A DNA stretch of 64,000 bases from Chitinibacter tainanensis DSM 15459 (GCF_000429785.1 NZ_KE386952.1:84572-148571), one strand, 5' to 3'; shown: positions 29,234-37,844, counted from the stretch's first letter. Numbers and translations: made by a program. The notes: generated from the letters alone by a model not told the origin.

Positions 29234-29315
29234 TACGGCACCAGCATTTTTTCGAGGCAATCCCCCATTGTACTGGCTTCACCCGCGATGAGAAACCGCG
29301 CTGGTGAGGCGCTAG

Positions 29316-29374
29316 GGGTATTGCTCGGGACTGCCTTGGCAAGCTAACACTGGGCACTATACCCTGCCATGTAT
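29316..29374. repeat. Dispersed 49-bp element, copy 5, with palindrome
   Basis: GGGTAT (29316-29321) to ATACCC (29359-29364) is 49 bp. The ATACCC begins a 16-bp dyad ATACCC-N4-ATGTAT ending at 29374. The element is in the divergent gap between the RsuA-family gene and the SirB2-like gene. On the minus strand it shares AGTGCC / GCCAAGGCAGT text with copy 4. Confidence 0.65.
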
Positions 29375-29430
29375 CACACCACCCGCAGCCACCGGCGAGC
29401 TTGGTAGAATGCAATTTTGCGAGGAAGACG

Positions 29431-29817
29431 ATGGAATACTATTTGCCCGTGCGCCATCTGCATATGCTCTTGGCTGCGCTCTCTGGCGCTTTGTTTTTCT
29501 GGCGCGGATTATTGATGCTGCGCCAATCGCCGCAGCTGCAGCTGCGCATTTACCGCATCGCGCCCCATCTGATTGATAGTGGCCTCCTTGCCGCCGCACT
29601 GTATCTGGCGATTGTTAGTGGGCAAAGCCCGGGTAATTCGCCTTGGCTCTTGGCCAAGATCATTGCGCTACTGGCGTATATCGGGCTGGGCATGGTGGCA
29701 TTAAAACGCGGCAAAACCCAAACCCAGCGGGCGCTGGCCTTTGGGGCAGCAATCTTGACCTATGCCTATATCGTAGGGGTAGCGCTCAGTAAATCGCCCA
29801 CGCTGGGCTGGTGGTAA
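29431..29817 (+). CDS. SirB2-family inner-membrane protein
   Basis: 128 aa from ATG 29431, preceded by GAGGAAG. Four membrane segments and the SirB motifs VRHLHMLLAALSGALFFWRG and APHLIDSGLLAAALYLAI are seen. SirB2 was named as an invasion-gene regulator in Salmonella, but the family is a widespread small membrane protein of uncertain role. It converges with the MobA-MoaC gene with no spacer. Confidence 0.82.
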   Translation: MEYYLPVRHLHMLLAALSGALFFWRGLLMLRQSPQLQLRIYRIAPHLIDSGLLAAALYLAIVSGQSPGNSPWLLAKIIALLAYIGLGMVALKRGKTQTQRALAFGAAILTYAYIVGVALSKSPTLGWW

Positions 29818-30942
29818 TCAGATCAGCGGGATCTCAAGCCCGCCGGAGGTGGGGGCGGCCGCGCTAGCAGGCCAGGCACCGGATTTACCGCCCAGCTTTT
29901 CCAGCAGGCGCACATTGCCAATGACCATGCCTTTATCCACGGCTTTGCACATATCGTAAATCGTTAACAGGCCGATTTGGACGGCAGTGAGCGCTTCCAT
30001 CTCCACCCCGGTACGCCCCACGGTATCGCAGCTCACCGTGCAGCGAACGAACGATTTCACCCGATCAATGCTAAATTCCACCGTCACACCATGCAGTGGC
30101 AGCGGATGGCACAGCGGAATCAGATCACTGGTTTTTTTCGCCGCCATAATCGCCGCGATCCGCGCTACGCCGAGTACATCGCCCTTTTGATGATCGCCCG
30201 CCTCGATCAGCCGCAAGGTATCCGGCAACATCCGGATTTCGCCCTGCGCCGTAGCGGTACGCCGGGTTTCGCTTTTGTCGACCACATTGACCATATGTGC
30301 ATCGCCACTGGCGGTGAAGTGCGACAAAGCGCCGCCCCCCACGGCAAGCGCTTCTGCGCCTGCCAGCCGGCCGGCCAGCTGGTTCAGATCTTCTGGGGTA
30401 TCCAAATTGGCAAACAGGCCTTCGGCAAAAGTGACCATCACCGCGCCAGCGGCTTTCAGGCATTCATCCAGCGCGCTTTGGCCAGTGGAAAGGGCTTCCA
30501 CCAAATTGGGCAACAGGCTGCGATGCAGCATGCAGATAGGCCAATGCACTTGACCATCTGCGGTCCGCGCCACCACGGCCAGCGCGCTACTGGCATTGAG
30601 CGCAGCGCGAAACTGCAAAATCAGATCTTGCGGCAGGAAGGGCACATCACACGGCAGCACCAGCAACCAGTCGGCGGGCGAGGCCAACAGTGCGGCATGA
30701 ATCCCCGCCAGTGGGCCACCCTGGGGGTACATATCGCGCAATACCGCGTGGCCAAAGCCGGCGTAGTCGGGCAGATTGCGATTGGCCGACAGCAAAATGT
30801 GATCGACCGGAATGGTCTGCTTCTGAATGCCTTCCAGCACCCAAGCCACCATCGGCCGGCCAGAAAGCTCGAGCAAACCTTTATCTTGCCCGCCCATTCG
30901 CGTGGCCGGGCCACCGGCCAGTACTACCGCATCCAGAGTCAT
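29818..30942 (-). CDS. MobA-MoaC fusion: molybdenum cofactor guanylyltransferase plus cPMP synthase
   Basis: 374 aa from ATG 30942. Residues ~1-195 are MobA: the GTP-binding motif [26 protein letters not shown], and the C-terminal [10 protein letters not shown]. Residues ~215-374 are Moa[28 protein letters not shown], and the active-site [11 protein letters not shown] with the conserved Lys and Asp. MoaC makes cyclic pyranopterin monophosphate early in the pathway, while MobA adds GMP at the end. One chain therefore links the first and last stages. No stop codon or frameshift separates them. A promoter overlapped by a palindrome is at 30995-31028. Confidence 0.88.
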   Translation of the reverse strand: MTLDAVVLAGGPATRMGGQDKGLLELSGRPMVAWVLEGIQKQTIPVDHILLSANRNLPDYAGFGHAVLRDMYPQGGPLAGIHAALLASPADWLLVLPCDVPFLPQDLILQFRAALNASSALAVVARTADGQVHWPICMLHRSLLPNLVEALSTGQSALDECLKAAGAVMVTFAEGLFANLDTPEDLNQLAGRLAGAEALAVGGGALSHFTASGDAHMVNVVDKSETRRTATAQGEIRMLPDTLRLIEAGDHQKGDVLGVARIAAIMAAKKTSDLIPLCHPLPLHGVTVEFSIDRVKSFVRCTVSCDTVGRTGVEMEALTAVQIGLLTIYDMCKAVDKGMVIGNVRLLEKLGGKSGAWPASAAAPTSGGLEIPLI

Positions 30943-30994
30943 CGCCTGTTTCCTGCAGGGCCCTACACATCGGGCCGCCAATAAATATTAGGAT

Positions 30995-31028
30995 TCCATA
31001 CTATATGGAGTTCACATGACATCGGCAA
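30995..31028 (-). promoter_or_regulatory. Promoter of the MobA-MoaC gene with an operator-like palindrome
   Basis: On the minus strand TTGCCG (31028-31023), a 17-bp spacer and TATAGT (31005-31000) form a good sigma-70 promoter. A perfect palindrome TCCATA-CTA-TATGGA (30995-31009) covers the -10 box, so a dimeric regulator could block it. I do not recognise it as a ModE site. Confidence 0.6.
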
Positions 31029-31103
31029 TCTGTGCGCAGCGGATCGTCACGGCAAACAGCCATTTTACAACGTAAAAACCATGTATTTCTGCGCTAGGCC
31101 AAC

Positions 31104-31162
31104 TTACCTGCCAAGGTATAGGCCACCAGGCCATGAAAAATAAGATCTGGCACTCAATACCC
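31104..31162. repeat. Dispersed 49-bp element, copy 6
   Basis: AGGTAT (31114-31119) to ATACCC (31157-31162) is 49 bp. A degenerate ATACCC partner (TTACCT, 31104-31109) sits ten bases before the AGGTAT, repeating the palindrome spacing of the other copies. The interior holds a GGCC-ACCA-GGCC hairpin. Confidence 0.65.
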
Positions 31163-31289
31163 CCACCCACTAGTGTGCCCACGCGGCACCAGCACCACGC
31201 GGGAGCGATCGCCGTGCTGGCCTCGTAGTCGGCTCAGATTATTCTGGGCTATCATCGAGCTTTCAGCTTGCTGCCGCCGAGGGTTTTCG

Positions 31290-32936
31290 ATGCTGGTTCT
31301 GCGCCGATTGTTGCTCATCTGTTTGTGTTGTCTCAGCCTCTTTAGCTACGCCGAGCCCACCCCCGTCCCGGCGAGTGAACCCCACGCGGTCACCATTAAT
31401 AACCGCACCTTAGTGCAGTTTCGGGTGGGGCTCTTAAATTACTCGGTCGAAGATCGTGCGCAAGCTGCCGAGTTGCGAATCCGCCGCATTCTGGAACACA
31501 GCAATGCCCAGCAAATTACCCTCACCCCGGTGCAAACGCCCGATGCCGGCATCAGCGTAGCCTTGGGCAAAGAGCAGGTCTTTCTCATTCTGCAGCAGGA
31601 CATCGACACGCTGGCGGGTGAAACCCTCGATAGTGTGGCGGCACAAGCCCAGCAGCAGCTCGAGCAACTGCTACGCGAACAGCGCGAGCTGCGCGACCCC
31701 GAGCAGCTTCTGCGGGCGGCAGTGTATACCGTGGTGGCTACGCTGCTGTTTGCCGGTACGCTGTGGCTACTGAGCCGCGCCCGGGTCATCTTGCTGAAAA
31801 ATGGCCGCCGCTACATTACCCGCCCGCTGGCGCGACTGGCGCGGCAAACCACCGGCGTGCAGATTTCTCTGCTGAATCGCATTTTGCGCTGGCTGATCAA
31901 TCTCACCACCAGCCTGATTGGTTTGAGCCTCACCTATACGTGGCTGACGTTTGTATTTAGCCAGTTCCCGTTTACCCGGGTATGGAGCGAGCAGCTTAAT
32001 CAGGCGATTTTGCAGTTTCTGGGCAAGGTGGCCAGCGGAGTGCTATCGGCCTTGCCCGGCTTACTGGTAGTGATTTTTATCATTGTCTGCGCCCGCTATA
32101 CAGCGCGGTTTTTGCGCTTTGTGTTTGGCCGGATCGAGCGCGGTGAGCTTAATCTGAGCTGGTTTGACCGCGAAACCGCCAGCACCACCCGCAAAATTAT
32201 GACCTTTTTGGTCTGGCTGCTGGCCATTGCGATGTGCTACCCCTATCTGCCCGGCGCTGATACAGAAGCCTTTAAAGGGCTCTCGGTCATGGTGGGCTTG
32301 ATGGTGTCGCTAGGAGCTTCCAGCGTGGTGGGGCAATTTGCCAGCGGGCTGATTCTGATTTACGCCAAATCACTCAAACAAGGCGAATACGTGCAAATCG
32401 GCGACACCGAGGGGACAGTGATTCACATTGGCCTCTTTGCCACCAAAATCCACACTAATTTGCGCGAGGAAGTCAGTATTCCAAATTCGGTCTTGGTGGG
32501 GCAAAGCGTCAAGAATTTCTCTCGCTTAGCCGCGGGCGGCGGGGTAATTACCCAAGTGGGCGTCACCATTGGCTATGACACCCCATGGCGGCAGGTAGAA
32601 GCCATGTTGATTGAGGCGGCCCAACAAACCAAGGGGGTACGCAATAATCCGCGGCCGGTGGTGTATCAAACCGCGCTGTCCGATTACTACGTGGAATATT
32701 TTCTGCGCATTGCCGTCGATGAGCCGCGCCGCCGGCTGGAGATCATGAGCGATCTGCATGCCAAGATTCAGGATGTGTTTAACACCTACGGGGTGCAAAT
32801 CATGTCGCCGCATTACATTGCGGATCCGGAACAAGAAATAGTCATCGCGCCCGCCAACTGGTATCCTGCCCCAGCACAGGTGCCCACCGGCGCTAAAGCC
32901 ACGCCGCCGTCAGCCCCTCCCGATAACGGGCAATAA
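31290..32936 (+). CDS. MscS-family mechanosensitive ion channel
   Basis: 548 aa from ATG 31290, which opens with a signal-like segment (LRRLLLICLCCLSLFSYA). A periplasmic domain with a helical stretch follows to about residue 145, then about five membrane segments. The pore-lining stretch is GLMVSLGASSVVGQFASGL near 330, then the beta domain (KQGEYVQIGDTEGTVIHIGL) and the C-terminal alpha/beta domain. It protects against osmotic downshock. The last 44 bases overlap the convergent flavoprotein gene. Confidence 0.87.
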   Translation: MLVLRRLLLICLCCLSLFSYAEPTPVPASEPHAVTINNRTLVQFRVGLLNYSVEDRAQAAELRIRRILEHSNAQQITLTPVQTPDAGISVALGKEQVFLILQQDIDTLAGETLDSVAAQAQQQLEQLLREQRELRDPEQLLRAAVYTVVATLLFAGTLWLLSRARVILLKNGRRYITRPLARLARQTTGVQISLLNRILRWLINLTTSLIGLSLTYTWLTFVFSQFPFTRVWSEQLNQAILQFLGKVASGVLSALPGLLVVIFIIVCARYTARFLRFVFGRIERGELNLSWFDRETASTTRKIMTFLVWLLAIAMCYPYLPGADTEAFKGLSVMVGLMVSLGASSVVGQFASGLILIYAKSLKQGEYVQIGDTEGTVIHIGLFATKIHTNLREEVSIPNSVLVGQSVKNFSRLAAGGGVITQVGVTIGYDTPWRQVEAMLIEAAQQTKGVRNNPRPVVYQTALSDYYVEYFLRIAVDEPRRRLEIMSDLHAKIQDVFNTYGVQIMSPHYIADPEQEIVIAPANWYPAPAQVPTGAKATPPSAPPDNGQ

Positions 32937-33435
32937 AACCTTGCAGCTGGGCTAGCTGCGTGCCAGCCAGATCGCCCTGCGGGGTATCTGGCTGGATACC
33001 CATAATTAATGGGGGCTGCCAGCGCATACCCAGCCCTTCGGCCGTGAGCTGGAAGGGCCGTAAAATCGCCGCCAGCGCGGCAGCATCCAGCGTGCCGTAT
33101 TGCCGGCTAGCCGTGGCCATACTCACCACCAGCCACAGCGTTTTCCCGGCTAGCTGCTGCCGGCGGCCATAGGCCCAACCGGGGCACAGCACATCATCCT
33201 GCCAGCGCTTGAGTAGTGCCGGGCAGCTATGCCAGTAGAGTGGAAACTGCCACACCAGCCGCTGGGCATGTTCACAGGCCTCCTGCTCGGCCAGCAAATC
33301 AATCTCCCCATCGGGATACATGCTTTCTAGATGATGCACGCGGCTATCAGGCAGCTCGGCCAATTCATCCAGTAGCGGCCGATGAATATGCGACATGGCC
33401 AGATGCGGGTGCGACACGATCAGCAGATTTTTCAT
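32893..33435 (-). CDS. Flavodoxin-fold NAD(P)H:quinone oxidoreductase (KefG/YheR-like)
   Basis: 180 aa from ATG 33435 with GGAG seven bases upstream. The N-terminus LLIVSHPHLAMSHIHRPLL and WQFPLYWHSCPALLKRWQDD match the MdaB/KefF/KefG family that binds FMN and reduces quinones or regulates Kef potassium channels. No Kef gene is nearby. Its 3' end overlaps that of the MscS gene by 44 bases in antisense orientation. Confidence 0.8.
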   Translation of the reverse strand: MKNLLIVSHPHLAMSHIHRPLLDELAELPDSRVHHLESMYPDGEIDLLAEQEACEHAQRLVWQFPLYWHSCPALLKRWQDDVLCPGWAYGRRQQLAGKTLWLVVSMATASRQYGTLDAAALAAILRPFQLTAEGLGMRWQPPLIMGIQPDTPQGDLAGTQLAQLQGFIARYREGLTAAWL

Positions 33436-33533
33436 CTTCGACTCCAATGCTGGCGGTGGACTTACAGTATGGCTGGGGGTTTACCGGCTTTGCCGCTATA
33501 AAGAAGGCAGCTAATCGACAAGAGGTGGTAGCG

Positions 33534-34130
33534 ATGACCATCGCCCGGGCCGGGGTCAGCAGCCTGCGCCAATCGGTGCTGATTCACGAAGAGGTCAAAG
33601 TCGTGATCCGCCATTGCTTTGAAATCAATCTAATGGGACTCAATGCCATCTTGCTGGCCAAAAAAGCCGGTACTTCGGCGCGAGGCTTTGGCGTGGTGTC
33701 TAGCGAGCTGCGCCAGCTCAGTCTGGAATTGCAAACCGCCATGCAGGCACTTAATGAGCTCACTCAACAGCTACTCACCAGCGCCACCTCGCGCCTACAG
33801 GCCGAGCGCCGCTGGCAACGGCTGCACGATGCGGCCAGCCACAGCGAAGCACTACACGCCCTGCTCCGCCCCGCCATGCAGCGCGCGCAGGCCCGCCAAC
33901 AGCTCAGTGTACACGCCAACCAGTTTCAAGAATGCCTCGCCGAAGCCAACCGCAGCTGCACTTTTGGCCTGGTGCTTGCGCGCGCTGCGCGTATCGAATC
34001 GGCCTATAGCGGTCAGCTGCGTAGCGTATTGGCCGAGCTGGCCGAGAGCTTCGCCCGGCAAATCGAGTCTGTCCTCGGCCGCCTCACCACACTGCAACAC
34101 ATCACCCGTGATCTGGATCTGCACGCATGA
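33534..34130 (+). CDS. Soluble mini-chemoreceptor (MCP signalling-tip protein)
   Basis: 198 aa from ATG 33534 (AAGAGGTGG just upstream). No membrane segment or sensor domain. Residues ~28-65 align by eye with the CheA/CheW-contact hairpin of chemoreceptors: FEINLMGLNAILLAKKAGTS, then ARGFGVVSSELRQLS. Compare the MCP pattern QTNLLALNAAVEAARAGE..GRGFAVVA.EVR.LA. The rest is long helix with heptad-like spacing. The stop overlaps the ODP-like gene (ATGA), so the two proteins are made together. A role as the signalling partner of the oxygen sensor is inferred. Confidence 0.7.
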   Translation: MTIARAGVSSLRQSVLIHEEVKVVIRHCFEINLMGLNAILLAKKAGTSARGFGVVSSELRQLSLELQTAMQALNELTQQLLTSATSRLQAERRWQRLHDAASHSEALHALLRPAMQRAQARQQLSVHANQFQECLAEANRSCTFGLVLARAARIESAYSGQLRSVLAELAESFARQIESVLGRLTTLQHITRDLDLHA

Positions 34131-34861
34131 AAAAAGCCCAACTCATTGCCAGCTGCGAGCAGCATCGCTGGTACGCCATAGCCCGCGACCCTGCGCGGGC
34201 CGATTTTCTGATCGATACCAATGAATATGTGGTCACCACCGGGGAAGATAGCCTGCTGTGTGATCCGGGCGGGGCGGAGGTGTTTCCCGCCGTGTTTGCT
34301 GCACTGTCGGAAGTGATTGATCCGCGCAGCGTACGGCGGGTGTTTTCATCCCATCAAGACCCGGATGTGATTTCATCGCTTGGGCTCTGGCATGACTTTA
34401 ACCCCGACATTCGCTGTCACGTTTCCGGCTTATGGGCCGGATTTATTCCGCATTTTGGCTGTGGAGCCGACACACTGGTGGCCATTCCCGATGCGGGCGT
34501 AAATCTCACGCTGGGTGAGCGGGAATTACAACTGATACCGGCTCACTATCTGCATTCATCGGGCAATTTTCATGTTTATGATCCAGCCTGCAAACTGCTG
34601 TTTACCGGTGACGTGGGCGCGGCGCTGCTACCGGATGCCGACTGCAATTTATTCGTCGAAGATTTTGACCGGCATATCCGCTTTGCCGAAGGTTTTCACA
34701 AACGCTGGATGGGCTCCAACACCGCCAAAAAGCGCTGGATCGAGCGCGTGCGCCAGCTCGAGATCGAGCTGATGTGCCCGCAGCATGGCGCCATTTATCG
34801 CGGGGAAGACGTACAACGCTTTATCGACTGGTTTGATGATTTGCAAGTCGGCTACGGTTGA
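34127..34861 (+). CDS. ODP-like di-iron metallo-beta-lactamase-fold oxygen sensor
   Basis: 244 aa. Metal-ligand candidates are the FDP-like loop SSHQDPDV (His76, Asp78, Asp80), AHYLHSSGNFHVYD (His140/His143), FTGDVGAALLP (Asp162) and CPQHGAIYRG (His220). The HxDxD pattern, the SGNFHVYD strand and the lack of a flavodoxin domain fit the oxygen-binding di-iron protein family described as a chemotaxis oxygen/iron sensor in Treponema denticola, rather than a hydrolase. The gene overlaps the mini-MCP gene. An intrinsic terminator follows at 34902. Confidence 0.75.
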   Translation: MKKAQLIASCEQHRWYAIARDPARADFLIDTNEYVVTTGEDSLLCDPGGAEVFPAVFAALSEVIDPRSVRRVFSSHQDPDVISSLGLWHDFNPDIRCHVSGLWAGFIPHFGCGADTLVAIPDAGVNLTLGERELQLIPAHYLHSSGNFHVYDPACKLLFTGDVGAALLPDADCNLFVEDFDRHIRFAEGFHKRWMGSNTAKKRWIERVRQLEIELMCPQHGAIYRGEDVQRFIDWFDDLQVGYG

Positions 34862-34901
34862 TCTTGCTACAATCGCCCCCATACTCGGTATAACCCTTTT
34901 A

Positions 34902-34933
34902 GCGTCGCGGGCTTGCGACGCTTCATTTTTTTA
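34902..34933 (+). terminator. Intrinsic terminator just before the PpiC gene
   Basis: A perfect 8-bp stem AGCGTCGC/GCGACGCT (34902-34909, 34916-34923) with a GGGCTT loop is followed by TCA and seven T. It ends 14 bases before the ppiC-like ATG. A -10-like TACAAT at 34869 lies upstream, so the hairpin may sit in the leader of that gene and act as an attenuator. Confidence 0.7.
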
Positions 34934-34946
34934 CAGGATTCATCTC

Positions 34947-35678
34947 ATGGCCATTACGGTAAACGGCGTTGAAATCGACGAAGCACTCATCGCCAGCGAA
35001 CAAGCCAACCACGAAGGCGCACCCAGCGCACGTGATGCGGCAATTCAGGAGCTGATCCTGCGCGAATTGCTGTTGCAGCAAGCCACTGCAGCCGGCATCA
35101 GCGGCGCAACCCCAGAAGAAACCATCGGCGCTTTGCTGGATCGTGAACTGCAAGTGCCTGAAGCAGACGAAGCCGCTTGCCAAGCTTTTTACGATGCCAA
35201 CCCACAAAGCTTTACCCGTGGTGAATCAGCCGTAGCCAGCCACATCCTGTTCCCGCTGGGCGAAGGCCTGGCAGCTAGCCTGGCTAAATCAAAAGCCGAA
35301 GGCGTTTTGGCTGAAGTGCAAGCCAACCCGGAACGTTTCGCAACGCTGGCCAAAGAGCATTCAACCTGCCCATCAGGCCAGCAAGGCGGTAGCCTTGGCC
35401 AGTTTGGCCGTGGCCAAATGGTGCCTGAATTCGAACAAGCCGTATTTAGCACCGACGCCGGTCAAATCACCCCGCATCTGGTGGAAACCCAGTTCGGCTA
35501 CCACATCATTCAGGTCAACGAGCGCAGCGATGGCGACAAAGTCACTTTCGAAGAAGTGAAAGAGCGCCTGCAAGCCTTCCTGACCGATATGGCCGGCCGC
35601 AAAGTGATGCACGACTATCTGGCCAAGCTGGTAAGCGCCGCCAAGATCGATGGCTACAGCATGCCTGAACTGGCCTAA
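34947..35678 (+). CDS. PpiC-type (parvulin) peptidyl-prolyl isomerase
   Basis: 243 aa from ATG 34947, preceded by AGGA. An N-terminal SurA/NifM-like helical region (about 1-95) is followed by a parvulin domain: VASHILFPL, HSTCPSGQQGGSLGQFGRGQ, MVPEFEQAVF, TQFGYHIIQV. No signal peptide is present, so it is probably cytoplasmic like NifM-type proteins. Codon use here is especially biased, which suggests high expression. Confidence 0.87.
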   Translation: MAITVNGVEIDEALIASEQANHEGAPSARDAAIQELILRELLLQQATAAGISGATPEETIGALLDRELQVPEADEAACQAFYDANPQSFTRGESAVASHILFPLGEGLAASLAKSKAEGVLAEVQANPERFATLAKEHSTCPSGQQGGSLGQFGRGQMVPEFEQAVFSTDAGQITPHLVETQFGYHIIQVNERSDGDKVTFEEVKERLQAFLTDMAGRKVMHDYLAKLVSAAKIDGYSMPELA

Positions 35679-35696
35679 GCGCGAGTCAGCCACCGT

Positions 35697-35727
35697 AAAA
35701 AAACCGGGGTGTGCCCCGGTTTTTTTA
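35697..35727. terminator. Bidirectional intrinsic terminator
   Basis: AACCGGGG/CCCCGGTT stem with a TGTG loop, flanked by a seven-A run on the left and a seven-T run on the right. It serves the PpiC gene (plus) and the hybrid kinase gene (minus), which converge here. Confidence 0.92.
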
Positions 35728-35735
35728 CGCTTGCA

Positions 35736-37841
35736 TCATTCCCGACTTAATTCAGCCCAAGTGCGGTTCCGTAATTGGGCAAGCTCCGCCAAGGTGGGCG
35801 CCTGTAGCTGTGGATTGTGCTCCAACAGCGCCCATTGCTGTGCCAATTGCTCGGCACCAAGCTGAGCGGCAATGCCTTTGGCACTGTGCGCATGCCGTTG
35901 AGCTGCGTCGATCTCGCCGCCCTGCAGTGCGCGCACGAAATCCTGCTCCAGATCTTGCAGGCGGGCAAACCCTTTTTCTGCCAAGCCCAAGTAGCGCTCG
36001 CGACTAAATCCCAGCCGCTGCTCCGCCGCAGCCTGCGTGAGCAGCGCCGAATCAGCCTGCGGCGAAACCGGCAACAGCACCGGCGCACTCAGCCCCAGCA
36101 AATCGAGGATTTCCTGCCCCTGATAGGGTTTGCTCAGAAAACCGGCCAAGAGGGCAAAAGCCGGATGCTGGCGTAATTCATGCTCAGGCGAAGCGCTAAT
36201 CAGATACACCGGCTGCCGATAGCCCAGCGCCGCCATGCGGCTAGTGACTTCCAGCCCATCGGGGCCCGGCATCTGGTAATCCATCAGCACCAAATCCACC
36301 ACCTCGCCACGGCTGAGCGCGTCGAGCGCTTCCAGCCCATTGGCCATCGGCAGGGTTTGTGCGCCGGCCTCCTCCAGTATTTCGCACAGCAGTTCGCGAT
36401 TTACCTTTTGATCTTCCACCACCATCACCCGCCGGCCTTGTGCCAGCGGCCGCAGCGGTGCCGGTGCCGCACTGACCGGCACGGTGGCTGGGGCGAGCTG
36501 CGCTTGTAGTGTCAGCACAAATTCACTGCCTTGCCCAAGCGTGCTGGCGGCGCTGATGTCGCCGCCCATCAGGCGGGCATAATCGCGGCTGAGCGCGAGG
36601 CCCAAGCCCGTCCCCCCCAGCTGTTTGCCACTTTCGGTTTGTTCAAAGGGATGAAACAAATGCTGCAGCTCATGCTCGGCAATCCCGCAGCCAGTATCTC
36701 GTACACTCAGCTGCAAGACATAGGCCGATTTCTCGGCCCGCCCGCGCACTTGCAAAATCACCTCGCCCCGCTCGGTGAATTTCATACTATTGCCAATCAA
36801 ATTAATCAAAATCTGCCGCAATTTGCCACCATCCAGCAGCAAGACTGGCGGTAAATCGGCGGCAAAATCGAGCGTAAAGCGCAGCCCTTTTTCCTGCGCC
36901 ATCAGCGCAAACATCCCCACCAGCTCCTGCCGTAGCTGGCTTAGCGCCAGCGGCTCGATAATCAGCTCTAGCTTGCCGCTTTCGGATTTGGATAAATCCA
37001 GCACGTGATTGAGCAGGCTGAGCAAATGCTGGCCCGAATGCGCTACATGACTGAGCTGCAGGCGTTGCTGCTCGGTGAGCTGCGAGTTTTGCCGCAAGCG
37101 CTCGGTGTAACCCAAGATCGATGTGAGCGGAGTACGGATTTCGTGGCTGATGTGCGCCAAAAAGCGACTTTTGGTTTCATTGGCCGCCACCGCATTGGCG
37201 CGAGCTTCATCGAGCGAATTATTCAAGTCCAGCAAGCTGAGGCGCTGCTTTTCACTGCGCCACAGCGCGGTCAGGGCCAGCCCCGCAAAGGCCAGCAAGA
37301 GCACGACCTGCAACAAAGCCAAACCAGTGCGCCAAGTGCCGAGGTTGGCTAGGCGTTTTTGTTTGAGCTCATTGCGCTTGATGTCTTCGCTGCGCACCCG
37401 CTGGGCCATATCTTCAATCGGCGCCTGCAGCTCTTCCATCAGCTGATTCAGTTGCTCCCACTGCGCAGGCCCCAGCGGCCCTTGCTGCAAGATCCGGTCG
37501 GCATCCAGCACAAAGCGTTTCACAGCGGGAAAATCTTGCTGGCTCAGTACCGGATCGGTGAATTGGCGCAGGATGACATCGTATTCCAGGCTATGCACCC
37601 GGCCGTAAACAATATCAAAGCGCAAGGCAAAATCATCGGCGTCGCGCAGGCGGATTGACTCACGCAAGCGCTGCAATTCGGCGCGGGTCTGGAAAATCTG
37701 CCACAGCTGATTGCCCACCCCTTGCTGGTCGAAATCGACCAGCTCGGCCTTTTGTTTCTGCTCGAAATGAATAATCAAACTGAAGTTGACCATCAGCACC
37801 AGGCTAATGGCCAACAAAATCACAGGAAAACGTCGACTCAT
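35736..37841 (-). CDS. Hybrid sensor histidine kinase (HisKA-HATPase-REC-Hpt)
   Basis: 701 aa. Two membrane segments (about 6-24 and 172-194) frame a ~145-residue periplasmic sensor. The kinase has the phospho-acceptor in FLAHISHEIRTPLTSI (His near 233), an N box NLIGNSMKFTERG, and G boxes DTGCGIAE and GGTGLGLALSRD. A receiver domain (VMVVEDQKVN, Asp in LVLMDYQMPGPDG) lies near 470-590. A C-terminal Hpt module has its His in RHAHSAKGIAAQLG. No DNA-binding regulator is adjacent. The gene starts 3 bases after the molybdopterin-fold gene, which likely supplies the input. Confidence 0.88.
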   Translation of the reverse strand: MSRRFPVILLAISLVLMVNFSLIIHFEQKQKAELVDFDQQGVGNQLWQIFQTRAELQRLRESIRLRDADDFALRFDIVYGRVHSLEYDVILRQFTDPVLSQQDFPAVKRFVLDADRILQQGPLGPAQWEQLNQLMEELQAPIEDMAQRVRSEDIKRNELKQKRLANLGTWRTGLALLQVVLLLAFAGLALTALWRSEKQRLSLLDLNNSLDEARANAVAANETKSRFLAHISHEIRTPLTSILGYTERLRQNSQLTEQQRLQLSHVAHSGQHLLSLLNHVLDLSKSESGKLELIIEPLALSQLRQELVGMFALMAQEKGLRFTLDFAADLPPVLLLDGGKLRQILINLIGNSMKFTERGEVILQVRGRAEKSAYVLQLSVRDTGCGIAEHELQHLFHPFEQTESGKQLGGTGLGLALSRDYARLMGGDISAASTLGQGSEFVLTLQAQLAPATVPVSAAPAPLRPLAQGRRVMVVEDQKVNRELLCEILEEAGAQTLPMANGLEALDALSRGEVVDLVLMDYQMPGPDGLEVTSRMAALGYRQPVYLISASPEHELRQHPAFALLAGFLSKPYQGQEILDLLGLSAPVLLPVSPQADSALLTQAAAEQRLGFSRERYLGLAEKGFARLQDLEQDFVRALQGGEIDAAQRHAHSAKGIAAQLGAEQLAQQWALLEHNPQLQAPTLAELAQLRNRTWAELSRE

Positions 37842-37844
37842 GCT

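Larger units (their letters stand above)
30943..31289. other. Divergent intergenic region between mobA-moaC and the MscS gene (347 bp)
   Basis: No convincing gene. It holds the mobA-moaC promoter and palindrome (30995-31028), repeat copy 6 (31104-31162) and about 120 bases without further visible signals before the MscS start. A long leftward frame on the plus strand here is only an extension of the channel gene. Confidence 0.7.

Noticed and set aside
29977..30984. A 335-codon plus-strand open frame
   Set aside because: It is antisense to the MobA-MoaC fusion, whose two domains are unmistakable.
30943..31289. Moco riboswitch upstream of the MobA-MoaC gene
   Set aside because: The leader between promoter and ATG is about 50 bases, too short for the known Moco motif.
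34886..34896. ATACTCGGTAT upstream of the PpiC gene as a repeat copy
   Set aside because: The half sites are too close together (11 bp) and no partner occurs at 49 bp.
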